A stretch of DNA of 64,000 bases, taken from contig CAWAUR010000009.1 in assembly GCA_963785255.1 (NCBI GenBank), positions 404,652 through 468,651 on the forward strand. The letters are read 5' to 3'. Positions 33,671 to 43,082 of the stretch are shown here, in pieces. The position numbers were made by a program, and so were the translations under genes. This DNA is from Bog-159 sp963785255 (lineage in GTDB: Bacteria > Acidobacteriota > Terriglobia > Bryobacterales > Bryobacteraceae). Every line of letters starts with the position of its first letter. Positions within the stretch are counted from its first letter, which is position 1. The notes under the pieces were generated by a model. The model was not told the DNA's origin and did not search any database. It was given only the letters and a program-made list of their open reading frames with translations.

Positions 33671-36600
33671 CGATTTGCCATCCGGCGACACCGATAAACC
33701 CGATGCGCCCCAAGCCATTTCCCCCGTTGGAATCGCTAACCGTCTTATGCGCCTGGTCAAGAGGTCCAATACGCAAAGCCTGCGGCGCGGGCTGGCGCCC
33801 AAATCCAGGAAAACCAGATCGCCGGCGGCGATGGTCCAAAAGCGCGACGCAAACCCTTTCCACACCTGTTCTTCCTCGCCCGCTGTGTCAAGCGGCAAAC
33901 GCCAAATGCCCGAATTCTCCTTGCTGTAGTACAGCCAGGCCCCGTCAGCCGATTCGGCCGGATCGAATCCGCCCTTCCGCGTCACCTGAAACGGTATCCC
34001 GCCCGCTGCTGAGATCCGGTAAACTTGGCTGCCCGCACCTCGATTCGACGAGAAATAGATCTGTTTGCCATCGTGCGACCAGTTCGGGACGATGTCGTCG
34101 AATTGTCCATCCGTCACCTGGCGCGGCTCCCCTCCTTCGCTGCCGATCGTGAATACGGCAGAGTGTCCGCCCGGGCGCGAATCGAATGCGATCGACCGCC
34201 CGTCGGGCGACCAGTGCGGCGTGCCCGTGACCGGCCCTCTGAAAGACGTCAACTCCTGCTGGTGCAATCCGTCGCTATCGCATACCCAGATTTCAAACGA
34301 TCCGCTGCGGTCGGAGCTGAAGGCGATCCGTTTTCCGTCGGGCGAGTAAACGCCGCTGATATCCTGCCTTGGCGAGGGGGCCAGGACCGCCGCGGTTTCA
34401 GTGCACGGAGCCGCGCATCGGGGACCCGGATATCGCCATAGGTTAGTATTCTCGAACTGATACGTATAGGCGAGCGAGTTTCCTTCATGCGCTATGGCGG
34501 GCGTCACGGCATCCTCGCCGACGCCCGCCAGCGGCTCAGGCGTTCCGCCGCCGGATGGAATTTTCCACAGACCCGGCAATGCTCCCCGGCGGGATGAAAA
34601 CACGATCATGCGGCTGTCGGCGCTCCACGCGAAGCCCGCCAGACGCTTTCCGTCATTGGTCAGCCGGCGTGGTGGGCCACCAGCCAGAGACTGCAAGTAA
34701 ATATCACTGACCGAGTTTCTCAACCATCGAATGAATGCGAGAGTGCGGCCATCGGGAGAAACCTCCGGGCTGCCATCCCCGTACGCCCCCGCCGGGGGTG
34801 ACGTCAGCTTTCGTCTCTCTCCGGTTTTCAATTGTAAAAGAAAAATCGCCGCCGGCTCCCGGGCTGAGGCGCGATCGGAAATCAGCAGCGCCGATCCGTC
34901 CGGCGACCAGGATACCGCACGTGATCCCCGGTCGGGCGCAGCCGGCTGAATGGAGGTCACCCGTCGCACGGCACCGCCCAGCGCCGGCACCAGGCAGACT
35001 TCAGGCGCGGGGGGTCCGTCACGCAGGAAAGCAATGGATCCTTCGTCCGGCGACCAAGCGGGACTGATGTCAAATGCCGCCCCGCTGGTCAACGCCAACG
35101 GCGGCCCACCCCCGATCAACTTCGCATAAATATGGGCCGGACTGCCAGCCTGCATCGAGAAAGCCACGCGCCTGCCGTTCGGCGAGAAAGCCGGATCGTC
35201 CTCGAGACCGGACATTCCGGTGAGGGGCTGAACCCGCAATGCTCCCCGCCCCGGCTCGGACCGGACGTGTGAAAGCCAGTAATAACCGGCTGCCATCACC
35301 AGCAGGATCAGCGCGGCGGCTATGGCTGCCCAGGCGCCCGGACCCCGGCGGGGTCTCCTTCGTTCGATCGCCGGTGACGGACGGGTGTCCGTGGGCGCCG
35401 CCGGCAGCGACGGATGGGGCGTGCTGGAAATATCCCTCTTCAGGCGCTTAAGCTCACTGGCTACGTCTCCCGCGGTTTGATACCGCATGGCGCGATCCGG
35501 ATCGAGCAGGCGCCCAATGATTTCCCAGAGCTTTGAGGGATGCCTCCCGGCGAGGGACGGCGGCAGGAAATTAGCGTCGAAGTGGTCCGGCGTGCGCTCA
35601 CCGGCGGCCGCTTCGAAGAGCACGGCGCCAAAAGAGTATAGATCCGTGCGTGCATCCAGATCTTCGCCGCGCTTCTGCTCGGGCGACATGTAAGCGATGG
35701 TTCCCGGAGTGAAGCCGGTTACAGTCAACGGCTCCGAGGCGGGGTGCGAGCCAGGTATGATCGGCGTCGAGCCGTCGTGCAAGCGCCGAGGCCCGGGTTT
35801 GGCAAGTCCAAAATCGAGAACTTTGACGGCGCCGTCGCGGGTCAGGAAAATGTTGGCGGGTTTGATATCCCGGTGAATAATGCCGCGTTCGTGAGCCGCC
35901 TCCAGCGCGCCCGCCACCTGGATCGCCAGATCCAGCAGCCTCTTGGACGAAAACCCGGGTGGTGAGCCGGGCCGCGAAAACGCCGGGGCAATCCGGTCGC
36001 GGAGGGTTTCGCCCTCAAGCAGTTCCATCGCCAGAAAGGCGCGTCCGCGAAAAACTTCGACCTCATAAATGGTGCATATATTCGGGTGGTTTAACGACGA
36101 GGCAGTGCGCGCCTCGCGCTGAAACCTCTCCACCGCGGCCGAATCCGACTCGAGGTCCGGATGCAGAAACTTGAGGGCCACCGGCCGCCCCAACATGGTG
36201 TCTTCGGCGCGGTATACCACGCCCATGCCGCCATGACCGAGCAAAGCCAGCACTCGGTAGTGGGAAATAGTCTGGCCAACAGGGTCGCTGCTGTCCGGGC
36301 GGGTGGAGACCACCGGCGCCGCGGACTGCGGGGGGCTAACATTGCCTGAAATTGCAGCCACCCGTTCCACAGCGGCTAGGAATCGGTAACCCCGGCGAGG
36401 CAGTGTCTCCACATATCGAGGGTTGTCCGCCGAGTCGCCCAGCGCCGCGCGGATTCGCTTGATCGCCGTATTGATGCTGTGTTCCCATTCGACCACCGTC
36501 TCATGCGGCCACAGCGCCAGACGGATGTCCGCGCGGGTGACAAGTTCACCGGAATGCTCGGCCAGCAATAGCATTACCCGAAATGACTGGGTTGCAAGTT

Positions 36601-36691
36601 TGATGCGCACCCCGTGCCTGCGCAATTCACCGGTTTGGGGGTCGGCTTCGTACGGCCCGAAGCGCAGCTTGTAAGGTGCCGTGTCCATCAA
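33608..36691 (-). CDS. Winged-helix / Ser-Thr kinase / PD40 propeller fusion
   Basis: 1027 residues. Residues 8-108 are an OmpR/ToxR-type winged helix (IKLATQSFRVMLLLAEHSGE, EWEHSINTAIKRIRAALGDS, YVETLPRRGYRF). Residues 142-405 are a Hanks kinase: GHGGMGVVYRAED, Lys near 172 in VALKFLH, HRDIKPANIF near 273, DFGLAKP near 292, YMSPEQ. A TM helix near 460 (WAAIAAALILLVMAAGYYWL) precedes a PD40 propeller with many FSPNGRRVAF-like blades. It predicts a kinase that senses with the propeller across the membrane, with a DNA-binding head in the cytoplasm. Divergent from the 36807 gene. Confidence 0.93.
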   Translation of the reverse strand: MMDTAPYKLRFGPYEADPQTGELRRHGVRIKLATQSFRVMLLLAEHSGELVTRADIRLALWPHETVVEWEHSINTAIKRIRAALGDSADNPRYVETLPRRGYRFLAAVERVAAISGNVSPPQSAAPVVSTRPDSSDPVGQTISHYRVLALLGHGGMGVVYRAEDTMLGRPVALKFLHPDLESDSAAVERFQREARTASSLNHPNICTIYEVEVFRGRAFLAMELLEGETLRDRIAPAFSRPGSPPGFSSKRLLDLAIQVAGALEAAHERGIIHRDIKPANIFLTRDGAVKVLDFGLAKPGPRRLHDGSTPIIPGSHPASEPLTVTGFTPGTIAYMSPEQKRGEDLDARTDLYSFGAVLFEAAAGERTPDHFDANFLPPSLAGRHPSKLWEIIGRLLDPDRAMRYQTAGDVASELKRLKRDISSTPHPSLPAAPTDTRPSPAIERRRPRRGPGAWAAIAAALILLVMAAGYYWLSHVRSEPGRGALRVQPLTGMSGLEDDPAFSPNGRRVAFSMQAGSPAHIYAKLIGGGPPLALTSGAAFDISPAWSPDEGSIAFLRDGPPAPEVCLVPALGGAVRRVTSIQPAAPDRGSRAVSWSPDGSALLISDRASAREPAAIFLLQLKTGERRKLTSPPAGAYGDGSPEVSPDGRTLAFIRWLRNSVSDIYLQSLAGGPPRRLTNDGKRLAGFAWSADSRMIVFSSRRGALPGLWKIPSGGGTPEPLAGVGEDAVTPAIAHEGNSLAYTYQFENTNLWRYPGPRCAAPCTETAAVLAPSPRQDISGVYSPDGKRIAFSSDRSGSFEIWVCDSDGLHQQELTSFRGPVTGTPHWSPDGRSIAFDSRPGGHSAVFTIGSEGGEPRQVTDGQFDDIVPNWSHDGKQIYFSSNRGAGSQVYRISAAGGIPFQVTRKGGFDPAESADGAWLYYSKENSGIWRLPLDTAGEEEQVWKGFASRFWTIAAGDLVFLDLGASPRRRLCVLDLLTRRIRRLAIPTGEMAWGASGLSVSPDGKSLLYAQLDRLVSQINLVENFR

Positions 36692-36806
36692 AGTGCTTAT
36701 TTATCATCATACTTCGCGTTCAGAAATAATTCAGAAACGATTCAGGCGGAGGGCATCGAGTTCCCGCGCTGGAAACCGCATACTCCCTAAGCAGAGGGTA
36801 CTTGCG

Positions 36807-39800
36807 ATGAAAAACCGACTGTTTTGCCTGGGTTTCCTTACCATGGCGGCGCTGTCCACTGCCGCCGCACAGTTCCAAACGCCACACATTCAGGCGGTTA
36901 ATCCGCCGAGCATGGCGCCGGGTGCGCAGGTGAAACTGACCATCACCGGATACGGTTTCAACAATGGCCCGAGCGTCCAAATCAACGGTTCAACCGTGCC
37001 GAGTACTCTCGTGAGCCAGATCGACCTTCAGGTAAACTACACCGCGCCGTCGTCTCCGACCGGGCTGCTGGTGACGGTCTCGAACGATGTAGGGGCCATC
37101 TCCAACGCCGTGTCCGTGCCGGTTTCGACCCACAATCCGAACATTGGGATGACTGCTCCTGGCGAGTTTTCGTACATGTTCGCGGGGCTGGCCATTGCAT
37201 CGTTCAATGGTGACGGCCATCCCGAGATTGCGACCACCGCGCGCGGAAGTTTCGAGCCGAGTGGCGACGCATTTTTGATCGTTCTTAACGCCGAGACCGG
37301 CACCAACGGCCCTGTCCTCCAATGGGGCCCGCACGATTACGATTTCACCGCGAGTTTGCAATACCCAACCAGCGATTACGCGAGCGCCATCGCCACGGGA
37401 GACTTCAACGGAGACGGGCGCCCGGATGTGGTCATCGCCACTGCATGCGGCGCAGGAGCCACCGCCTGTACGGGCAACACCGATCTCTATCTTGCAGTGC
37501 TTTTGAACCAGAGCGCCGGGTCCCGTGCGACTCAGAAGTTTTCGAGCCCGGTCCTTACACCACTTCCGGCGCAGGCGACCGCTCTTGCCATCGGGAACTT
37601 CACGGGCGCGGGCACTGTCGACTTGGCCGTAGCGGCCGGTGACTCTATCTATCTCTACAAGGGCGAGGGAAACGGTTTGTTCCAGCAGGTCTCCACGTTC
37701 AGCGCCAACCTGGGCACCCCCGTGCTCGGCCTGGTGGCGGCGGATTTCAACCAGGATGGGATCAGCGACATTCTCGCGATCACCAGCACTTCAGAAGAAC
37801 TGGTCCTGTCGATTGGGGGGGAGCCCAACTTTTCAGCCACATCGATTTCCGACGCGGAAGGGCCCATCCAGGTCGTTTTGGGCGATTTCAATAACGATGG
37901 CCTGGTGGATGCGGCGGTCTTGGAATCCTCTTCGGTGAAGATCTTCTCCAGCGCCGGGAACGGCACGTTCAACACCTACACGGCGGCACAGGCGCCACCC
38001 GGTACCACTGCACTTCAGGCCGGGGATTTCAATACCGACGGGTATCTCGATCTGATGCTGTTTGGGAGTTCGGCAAGCGTCCTGGTCAACGATGGCGATG
38101 GCGCGTGGCCGGCAGTGATCACCCCGAACGCTTACGGTCAGTTTTATCCAAGCGCGACTTTAGCCGCAGCCGACTTCAACCTGGACGGCAAGGTCGATAT
38201 AGCCAGCATCGGCCAGAACTCGACCGATCTGGCGGTTTATTTCCAGGGATCGGCAATTACGTTTTCGCCTCCTTCGCTGGTGATCAACGAGCAAGCCCCG
38301 CAGACCAGCCCGCCCCAGACGGTAACCGTCAGCAGCACCGGAAGCCTGCCTTTGATCTTTAGCGGAACGCCGATGATCACTGACGAATCGGGATTAGGTT
38401 ACTTTATTCTCGGGTCGGATAACTGCCCGGCGACATTGGCGGCCGGGTCGTCGTGCCAGGTCCAGTTGGCCTATAATGCTGCGCCGTATGTGGGAGACGT
38501 CACCGCAAACCTGACTTTTTACGGCAACGCGGGAGGGTCGCTTATCGATGAGGAGAATTATTCTCTGGTGGGGAACAACCTGGTGTCTTTGGGGGCGCTA
38601 AGCGGGAAGCTGGCCTTCCCCAACACCGTCATGGGCACAACCAGTGCCAGCATGACGGAGACACTCGAAAGCAACGGCTCCGAAGCGCTGGCAATCAGCA
38701 GCATCACGATCCAGCCCGGTACTAACGCGGGGCCGAACGACTTCAAAATCGTATCCAACTCCTGCGGCGCCCAATTGGCGGAGAACGCTGCGTGCCAGAT
38801 TGCGGTCACTTTCACTCCGTCAACGGAAAAAGCCGAGACGGCTACTTTGACCGTTGCGGACAACAACTCGAACCAGAGCACGAACCAAACCGCGAAGCTG
38901 ACCGGAACGGGCGTAGGGCCCAACGTTCCCGACCTGACTTTCTCGACCAACAGCCTGGCTTTCGGCAATTTACAAGTGGGGCAGACATCCGGGACTGCAT
39001 CGGCCGTGGTGACAAACATAGGGGCCGATCCGGTAGTGTTCACGGCCGTGGCTATCACCGGAACGAACCCTACAGACTTCGCGCTGGTCGCGGGCGCCAA
39101 CGCGTGTACTTACGGATCCTCCAGCCTGGCGGCGGGCGCCACTTGCAATGTGTATGTCACTTTCGCGCCTAAAACGAACGGCGCGCTTTCCGCTGCCGTA
39201 ACTCTCACAGACAATAATCTGGGTGTGAGTGGCGCGACGCAGGCGATTTCCCTTTCCGGTTCCGCGGGTTATCCGGCGCCGTTCCTGGATAGCCTCTCTC
39301 CGGTGAGTCTGCTCAGTTCGGCCGCAAACGGCGGCTTTACGCTGACGCTGGAAGGGGCCAATTTCAATTCCGCTTCCGTGGTCCGCCTGAACGGGCAGGC
39401 TCTCACGACATCAGTTACGGGCGCGGGGATCGAGGGCGTGATCCCCGCCGGTTTGATCACCGGCGCCGGAACCCAATCCATCACCGTCGACAATCCCGGC
39501 GATGCCGCTTCTAATGTGATGTTCCTGCCGACAGCGAGTGCCGCCACCGGGACACCCGAATACATCAACGCGCCCGGCTCGCCGTTCAGCGCCATAGCCA
39601 GCGTCCAGCAGCTCACGGTGGGGGACTTCAATGGCGACGGTAAACCGGACCTGGTGGCCACCAATGGTGGGGCCACGGTGGTCTACTTAAGCCAAGGCAA
39701 TGGCACTTTCACCCAGTCTGCGGAGCTATCCGCGGCGGTAGTTTACCCATCTCCCGGCGAACCTGTGACCGTGGCGCCTTTTTCCACCGTGGCCGGCGAT

Positions 39801-41297
39801 TTCAACGGCGACGGTAAACTGGATATCGCGGTACTCTGCCAGCCGTTCGGCGTAGTTATCTGGTTGGGCAACGGCCAGGGCGGGTTCGCGCCACAACAGT
39901 ACGATCCGCAAGGATCGGGTTTACCGTTGGGCAACATGACCGGCGGCGAACCGCAATTCGGAACGACGGCCGATTTCAATAACGACGGCATCCTGGACAT
40001 TGCCACCGCCAACCTGGACGGGACTATTTCCATCCTGATCGGCCAAGGCAATGCCGCTCTTAATCCGTTTTATCCCATCACCACCAATCAGGGTGCGCCC
40101 TGGGATATCGTGGCCGGGGATTTCAATGGCGACGGGAACGTCGACCTGGCGGTCTCCAACTTCCAGGCGAACACAGTTGTGGCTCTGTTGGGAAATGGCC
40201 AAGGCGGATTCGCGGTACAACCCGCAGTGGCTACCGGAAGCCAGCCGCTCGGTCTGGCATCGGGCGATTTCAATGGGGATGGCAAGTTGGATCTGGCCGT
40301 GGCCAACTCCAGCAGCAACACCGTGTCGATCCTGTTAGGCATCGGAAATGGGACCTTTACAGCGGTTGCCGCGCCGGCTACCGGCGCGGGGCCCGGCAGC
40401 ATCGCAGTTGGCGATCTGAACGGCGACGGCAAGCTGGACATGGCTGTAGCCAACATGTCCGGCAATTCGGTCACGATATTAGTCGGCAAGGGAGACGGAA
40501 CGTTCACGGCAGCCGGTCCCGCGGTAGCGGCCGGAACGAATCCACAGTCGGTCTCCCTAGCCGATTGGAATGATGACGGGATGCTGGATGTGGCCACGGC
40601 CAATGCCAACTCCGCCAGCATCTCGGTGTTGTTGGGCGCCGTGGCGGTAGCTACGCCATCCACCAACTCATTGAGTTTCGGCAGCCAAAATGCGAGAGTC
40701 GCCAGCGCGGCGCAAAACGTCGTACTGGTGAACACCGGCAGCGGTCCTCTCACTCTCACCGGCATCGCCGTCAGTGGGGCCAACGCGGCTGACTTCCCGC
40801 AGACCAATACTTGCGGTACGCTGCCTGCACAACTCGCGGCAGGCGCGAGCTGCACGGTAAGCGTCACATTCGATCCGTCCATTGCCGGCGCCGAGTCTGC
40901 AGCTCTCACCTTCACCGACAACTCCAACAATACGCCTGGTAGCAGCCAAGCCGTGAGTCTCTCGGGAACCGGGGTCGTCACTGTTACTCTGGCGCCCACG
41001 GCTGTGTCATTCGGCAAAATTGGTGTTAGTGAGTCCAGCCCGAAGAAGTATGTGCGGGTCACAAATGCCAGCGCCATTGCGGTGGCTATCTCCAAGATCG
41101 GTATCGTTGGCAAAAACTCCAGCGACTTCACCGCAGCTAATGATTGCGGAGCTACTCTCGGCGCCGGTGCCAGTTGCCTGGTGGTGCTGGTATTTAAACC
41201 GGCCGCAGCGGGCCCGTGCTATGCCACGCTTCGGGTAGCCGATGACGGTACGGGCAGTCCGCAAAGCGCGGCGCTGACCGGAACCGGTACCGAGTAA
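36807..41297 (+). CDS. Secreted FG-GAP / IPT / choice-of-anchor-D giant protein
   Basis: 1496 residues from ATG 36807 with a signal peptide (LFCLGFLTMAALSTAAAQ). An IPT/TIG-like domain near 25-110 is followed by FG-GAP/VCBS repeats (GDFNGDGRPDVVIATA, ADFNLDGKVDIASIG), then several choice-of-anchor-D domains (LAFGNLQVGQTSGTASAVVT). A second IPT domain and a seven-fold FG-GAP block follow (GDFNGDGKLDLAVANSSSNT). Two more anchor-D domains end the protein. The DxDGxxD loops should bind calcium. Surface or secreted. A further anchor-D repeat lies decayed after the stop. Confidence 0.92.
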   Translation: MKNRLFCLGFLTMAALSTAAAQFQTPHIQAVNPPSMAPGAQVKLTITGYGFNNGPSVQINGSTVPSTLVSQIDLQVNYTAPSSPTGLLVTVSNDVGAISNAVSVPVSTHNPNIGMTAPGEFSYMFAGLAIASFNGDGHPEIATTARGSFEPSGDAFLIVLNAETGTNGPVLQWGPHDYDFTASLQYPTSDYASAIATGDFNGDGRPDVVIATACGAGATACTGNTDLYLAVLLNQSAGSRATQKFSSPVLTPLPAQATALAIGNFTGAGTVDLAVAAGDSIYLYKGEGNGLFQQVSTFSANLGTPVLGLVAADFNQDGISDILAITSTSEELVLSIGGEPNFSATSISDAEGPIQVVLGDFNNDGLVDAAVLESSSVKIFSSAGNGTFNTYTAAQAPPGTTALQAGDFNTDGYLDLMLFGSSASVLVNDGDGAWPAVITPNAYGQFYPSATLAAADFNLDGKVDIASIGQNSTDLAVYFQGSAITFSPPSLVINEQAPQTSPPQTVTVSSTGSLPLIFSGTPMITDESGLGYFILGSDNCPATLAAGSSCQVQLAYNAAPYVGDVTANLTFYGNAGGSLIDEENYSLVGNNLVSLGALSGKLAFPNTVMGTTSASMTETLESNGSEALAISSITIQPGTNAGPNDFKIVSNSCGAQLAENAACQIAVTFTPSTEKAETATLTVADNNSNQSTNQTAKLTGTGVGPNVPDLTFSTNSLAFGNLQVGQTSGTASAVVTNIGADPVVFTAVAITGTNPTDFALVAGANACTYGSSSLAAGATCNVYVTFAPKTNGALSAAVTLTDNNLGVSGATQAISLSGSAGYPAPFLDSLSPVSLLSSAANGGFTLTLEGANFNSASVVRLNGQALTTSVTGAGIEGVIPAGLITGAGTQSITVDNPGDAASNVMFLPTASAATGTPEYINAPGSPFSAIASVQQLTVGDFNGDGKPDLVATNGGATVVYLSQGNGTFTQSAELSAAVVYPSPGEPVTVAPFSTVAGDFNGDGKLDIAVLCQPFGVVIWLGNGQGGFAPQQYDPQGSGLPLGNMTGGEPQFGTTADFNNDGILDIATANLDGTISILIGQGNAALNPFYPITTNQGAPWDIVAGDFNGDGNVDLAVSNFQANTVVALLGNGQGGFAVQPAVATGSQPLGLASGDFNGDGKLDLAVANSSSNTVSILLGIGNGTFTAVAAPATGAGPGSIAVGDLNGDGKLDMAVANMSGNSVTILVGKGDGTFTAAGPAVAAGTNPQSVSLADWNDDGMLDVATANANSASISVLLGAVAVATPSTNSLSFGSQNARVASAAQNVVLVNTGSGPLTLTGIAVSGANAADFPQTNTCGTLPAQLAAGASCTVSVTFDPSIAGAESAALTFTDNSNNTPGSSQAVSLSGTGVVTVTLAPTAVSFGKIGVSESSPKKYVRVTNASAIAVAISKIGIVGKNSSDFTAANDCGATLGAGASCLVVLVFKPAAAGPCYATLRVADDGTGSPQSAALTGTGTE

Positions 41298-41589
41298 CCT
41301 GTCGCGGAATTGTCGAAGACATCTCTGACATTCCCCGCCGCAAAGGTCGGGCAGACCGGCGCGGCACAAGACGTCACCGTGACTAATGGCGGCAACGGCA
41401 GTCTGGCCATCTCAGAAGATTGCGGTCAGTGGCGACTTCGCCAACACGAGCAACTGCACAACCGCGCTGGCGCCGGGTCAGAGTTGCATTCAACCCAACG
41501 CAAACGCGCACGCGTACGGGTACCGTCACCGTTACTGATAGTGGCATCATACGACGCAAGAGGTCAAGCTCACAGGGACAGGCCAATAG
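41298..41589 (+). pseudogene. Decayed extra anchor-D repeat of the upstream gene
   Basis: Directly after the TAA the sequence still reads as one more choice-of-anchor-D domain, but in three frames: KTSLTFPAAKVGQTGAAQDV and TVTNGGNGSLAIS, then KIAVSGDFANTSNCTTALAP and GQSC, then TRTGTVTVTDSG, then HTTQEVKLTGTGQ and a TAG at 41587. At least three frameshifts plus the new stop separate it from the live gene. Confidence 0.85.
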
Positions 41590-41887
41590 GCGTGGAAGGG
41601 GCACGGGCGAACCCAGAGATAACTTCTCGCACTTCCTCCGCCACTAGGCCGCTCGGGCTAGTCATTGAGGATCGACGCGCAGGTTGCGATGACTTGATGC
41701 CACTTCCTTGAAGTCGACGATTGACAGGCGAAGTACCCAATGGCTGGTGTTCTCCTTTTCAAAACGTGACAGTTTTCGGAGGCACCTGAAGTCTCGCAAA
41801 GTCCGTTTTAAACTGAGGGCGCCTCCGGGTATTTTTGCTGAGGCTTTTTGGAAGGCGACCGTCGCGCCTCCGTGGGTCCGGCCTTGA
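41590..41887. other. Gap without supported gene
   Basis: No protein on either strand is convincing. It contains a T-rich stretch (GGTATTTTTGCTGAGGCTTT) that may end the minus-strand transcript from 42157. Confidence 0.4.
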
Positions 41888-42157
41888 TCACTGCCCCAGT
41901 GGCGTCTTCGGATTTCCCCACCGCACCGCCGCGGCCTTCCGCGCGATTTCCTTTCGCTGCTGAGCGGTAAGCGTGCGCGCGCGGGCTCGGCCGCCGACCA
42001 GGCCTCCGGAGCGGGCGAACTCCGTGCGCTCTTTCGCAGTACGTTGCATGGAGGCCTTATCACCCAGTGGAGCAATCCTGTTGGCGTGCTCTTGCAGCGT
42101 AATGGCTTTTTTCGTAGCCACATCAATAGCTTTAACTGAGCATGGTGTGAAAAGCAA
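41888..42157 (-). CDS. Small basic protein with GGxxGGxAR...AAxxRW motif
   Basis: 89 residues from 42157, or 53 from ATG 42049. The C-terminal part (RSGGLVGGRARARTLTAQQR, then KEIARKAAAVRWGN) is a recurring bacterial motif of unknown role. The same pattern is found in the 62789-63058 gene of this window. The basic, Ala-rich helix suggests nucleic-acid contact, but this is inference. Confidence 0.55.
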   Translation of the reverse strand: MLFTPCSVKAIDVATKKAITLQEHANRIAPLGDKASMQRTAKERTEFARSGGLVGGRARARTLTAQQRKEIARKAAAVRWGNPKTPLGQ

Positions 42158-42242
42158 TATTTTATCGAAACCTCTAGGCTCCCATTACACACCAATTACA
42201 CATGCAGTCAATGATTTTGATGTATGTTATTGATTCTAACAA

Positions 42243-42266
42243 TGGTGAGCCGGGCGGGACTCGAAC
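42243..42266 (-). other. tRNA 3'-end fragment, probable attachment-site remnant
   Basis: On the minus strand this reads GTTCGAGTCCCGCCCGGCTC then ACCA: T-loop TTCGAGT, the 3' half of the T stem (CCCGC), a 7-base acceptor strand, discriminator A and CCA. The bases 5' of the loop do not pair with the T stem, and no 5' tRNA half exists downstream. The outer 20 bases are duplicated at 33382-33401. Confidence 0.72.
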
Positions 42267-42458
42267 TCGACGCACGCTCTTGGAGTCTGTAACTTACGGA
42301 CGACACGAACATGCAAAACCTATAAAACCTATACTGCCGTCGAAAGCCGCGACGTGACCGCGACACTGGAGTGCCAAATCACGTACCAACTGTCTGCAAG
42401 GTAGTTGCAAGGCTCGGCTCGTCAATCAATACAACCTTCATTCTAAACGGAAAATCGA

Positions 42459-42494
42459 GGCCCGCTGGCCACACCCGGCGGGCCTTTGGCCTTT
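42459..42494 (+). terminator. Possible rho-independent terminator
   Basis: GGCCCGCTGG and CCGGCGGGCC form a 10-bp stem (one G-T pair) with a 6-base loop, followed by TTTGGCCTTTT. It lies before the primase gene and could insulate it from upstream transcription. The rest of 42267-42536 holds no gene. Confidence 0.5.
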
Positions 42495-42536
42495 TCAGAG
42501 GCTCCCCTCAATAAATCATCAGACTCGGAGACAGAC

Positions 42537-43045
42537 ATGGTTGATGACGTTCAGGCGATCTACGCCGCCTTGCTGGCAGGCGGATATCAGGATCAGTTGT
42601 TTTCGGATATCGGCGGTGCCCGGAAGAAGGAAAAGGGCGGTAGGGAAACTCTGGTTACCTGTCCTTTCTGCCACAAAGAGCGCCACTTCTCATACAACCG
42701 CGACAAGCCCGTGTGGAGGTGCTGGCATTGCAATGAGGCGGGAGACTGGATCGCCTACCTGAAGAAGACCAAGGGCCTCGATTTCAAAGATGCGGTGCTG
42801 ACATTGGCCCATGCCGCCGACTTTAATGTCTCCCGCTATGACCAAGCACGGTATCACGACTACACCGTCAAAGCGGACATCCTCGAAAGCGCCCAGAGCT
42901 TCTTCGTCCAAGCCCTGAAAAAGGACACTGGCAGGCCGGTGAAAGACTACCTTCTCAACAGGGGCTACTCCGAAACCGGCATCGATGCGATGGAATTGGG
43001 CGCGTACACAAGCAAATCGGCGCTACAGAAACACCTCAAAAGTCT
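42537..43045 (+). pseudogene. Primase, 5' part (CHC2 zinc domain), split by ISL3
   Basis: From ATG 42537 (CGGAG upstream) the first 169 codons encode a primase zinc domain: TCPFCHKERHFSYNRDKPVW, then RCWHCNEAGDWIAYL (C-x2-C ... C-x2-C), followed by a helical linker ending ALQKHLKS. At 43045 an IS begins. The product continues at 44784: joining ...AAA AGT CT to A GGG TTC restores KSLGFAEKAIRN in frame. In the present state transcription runs into the IS, giving an out-of-context tail. Confidence 0.92.
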
Positions 43046-43082
43046 GCCTCGTCAGGAGAATTTGTGGGTGATTTTGACGGGT

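Noticed and set aside
42243..42340. Complete tRNA gene
   Set aside because: Only the T-loop and 3' end can be folded; no anticodon arm or 5' acceptor strand pairs with it.
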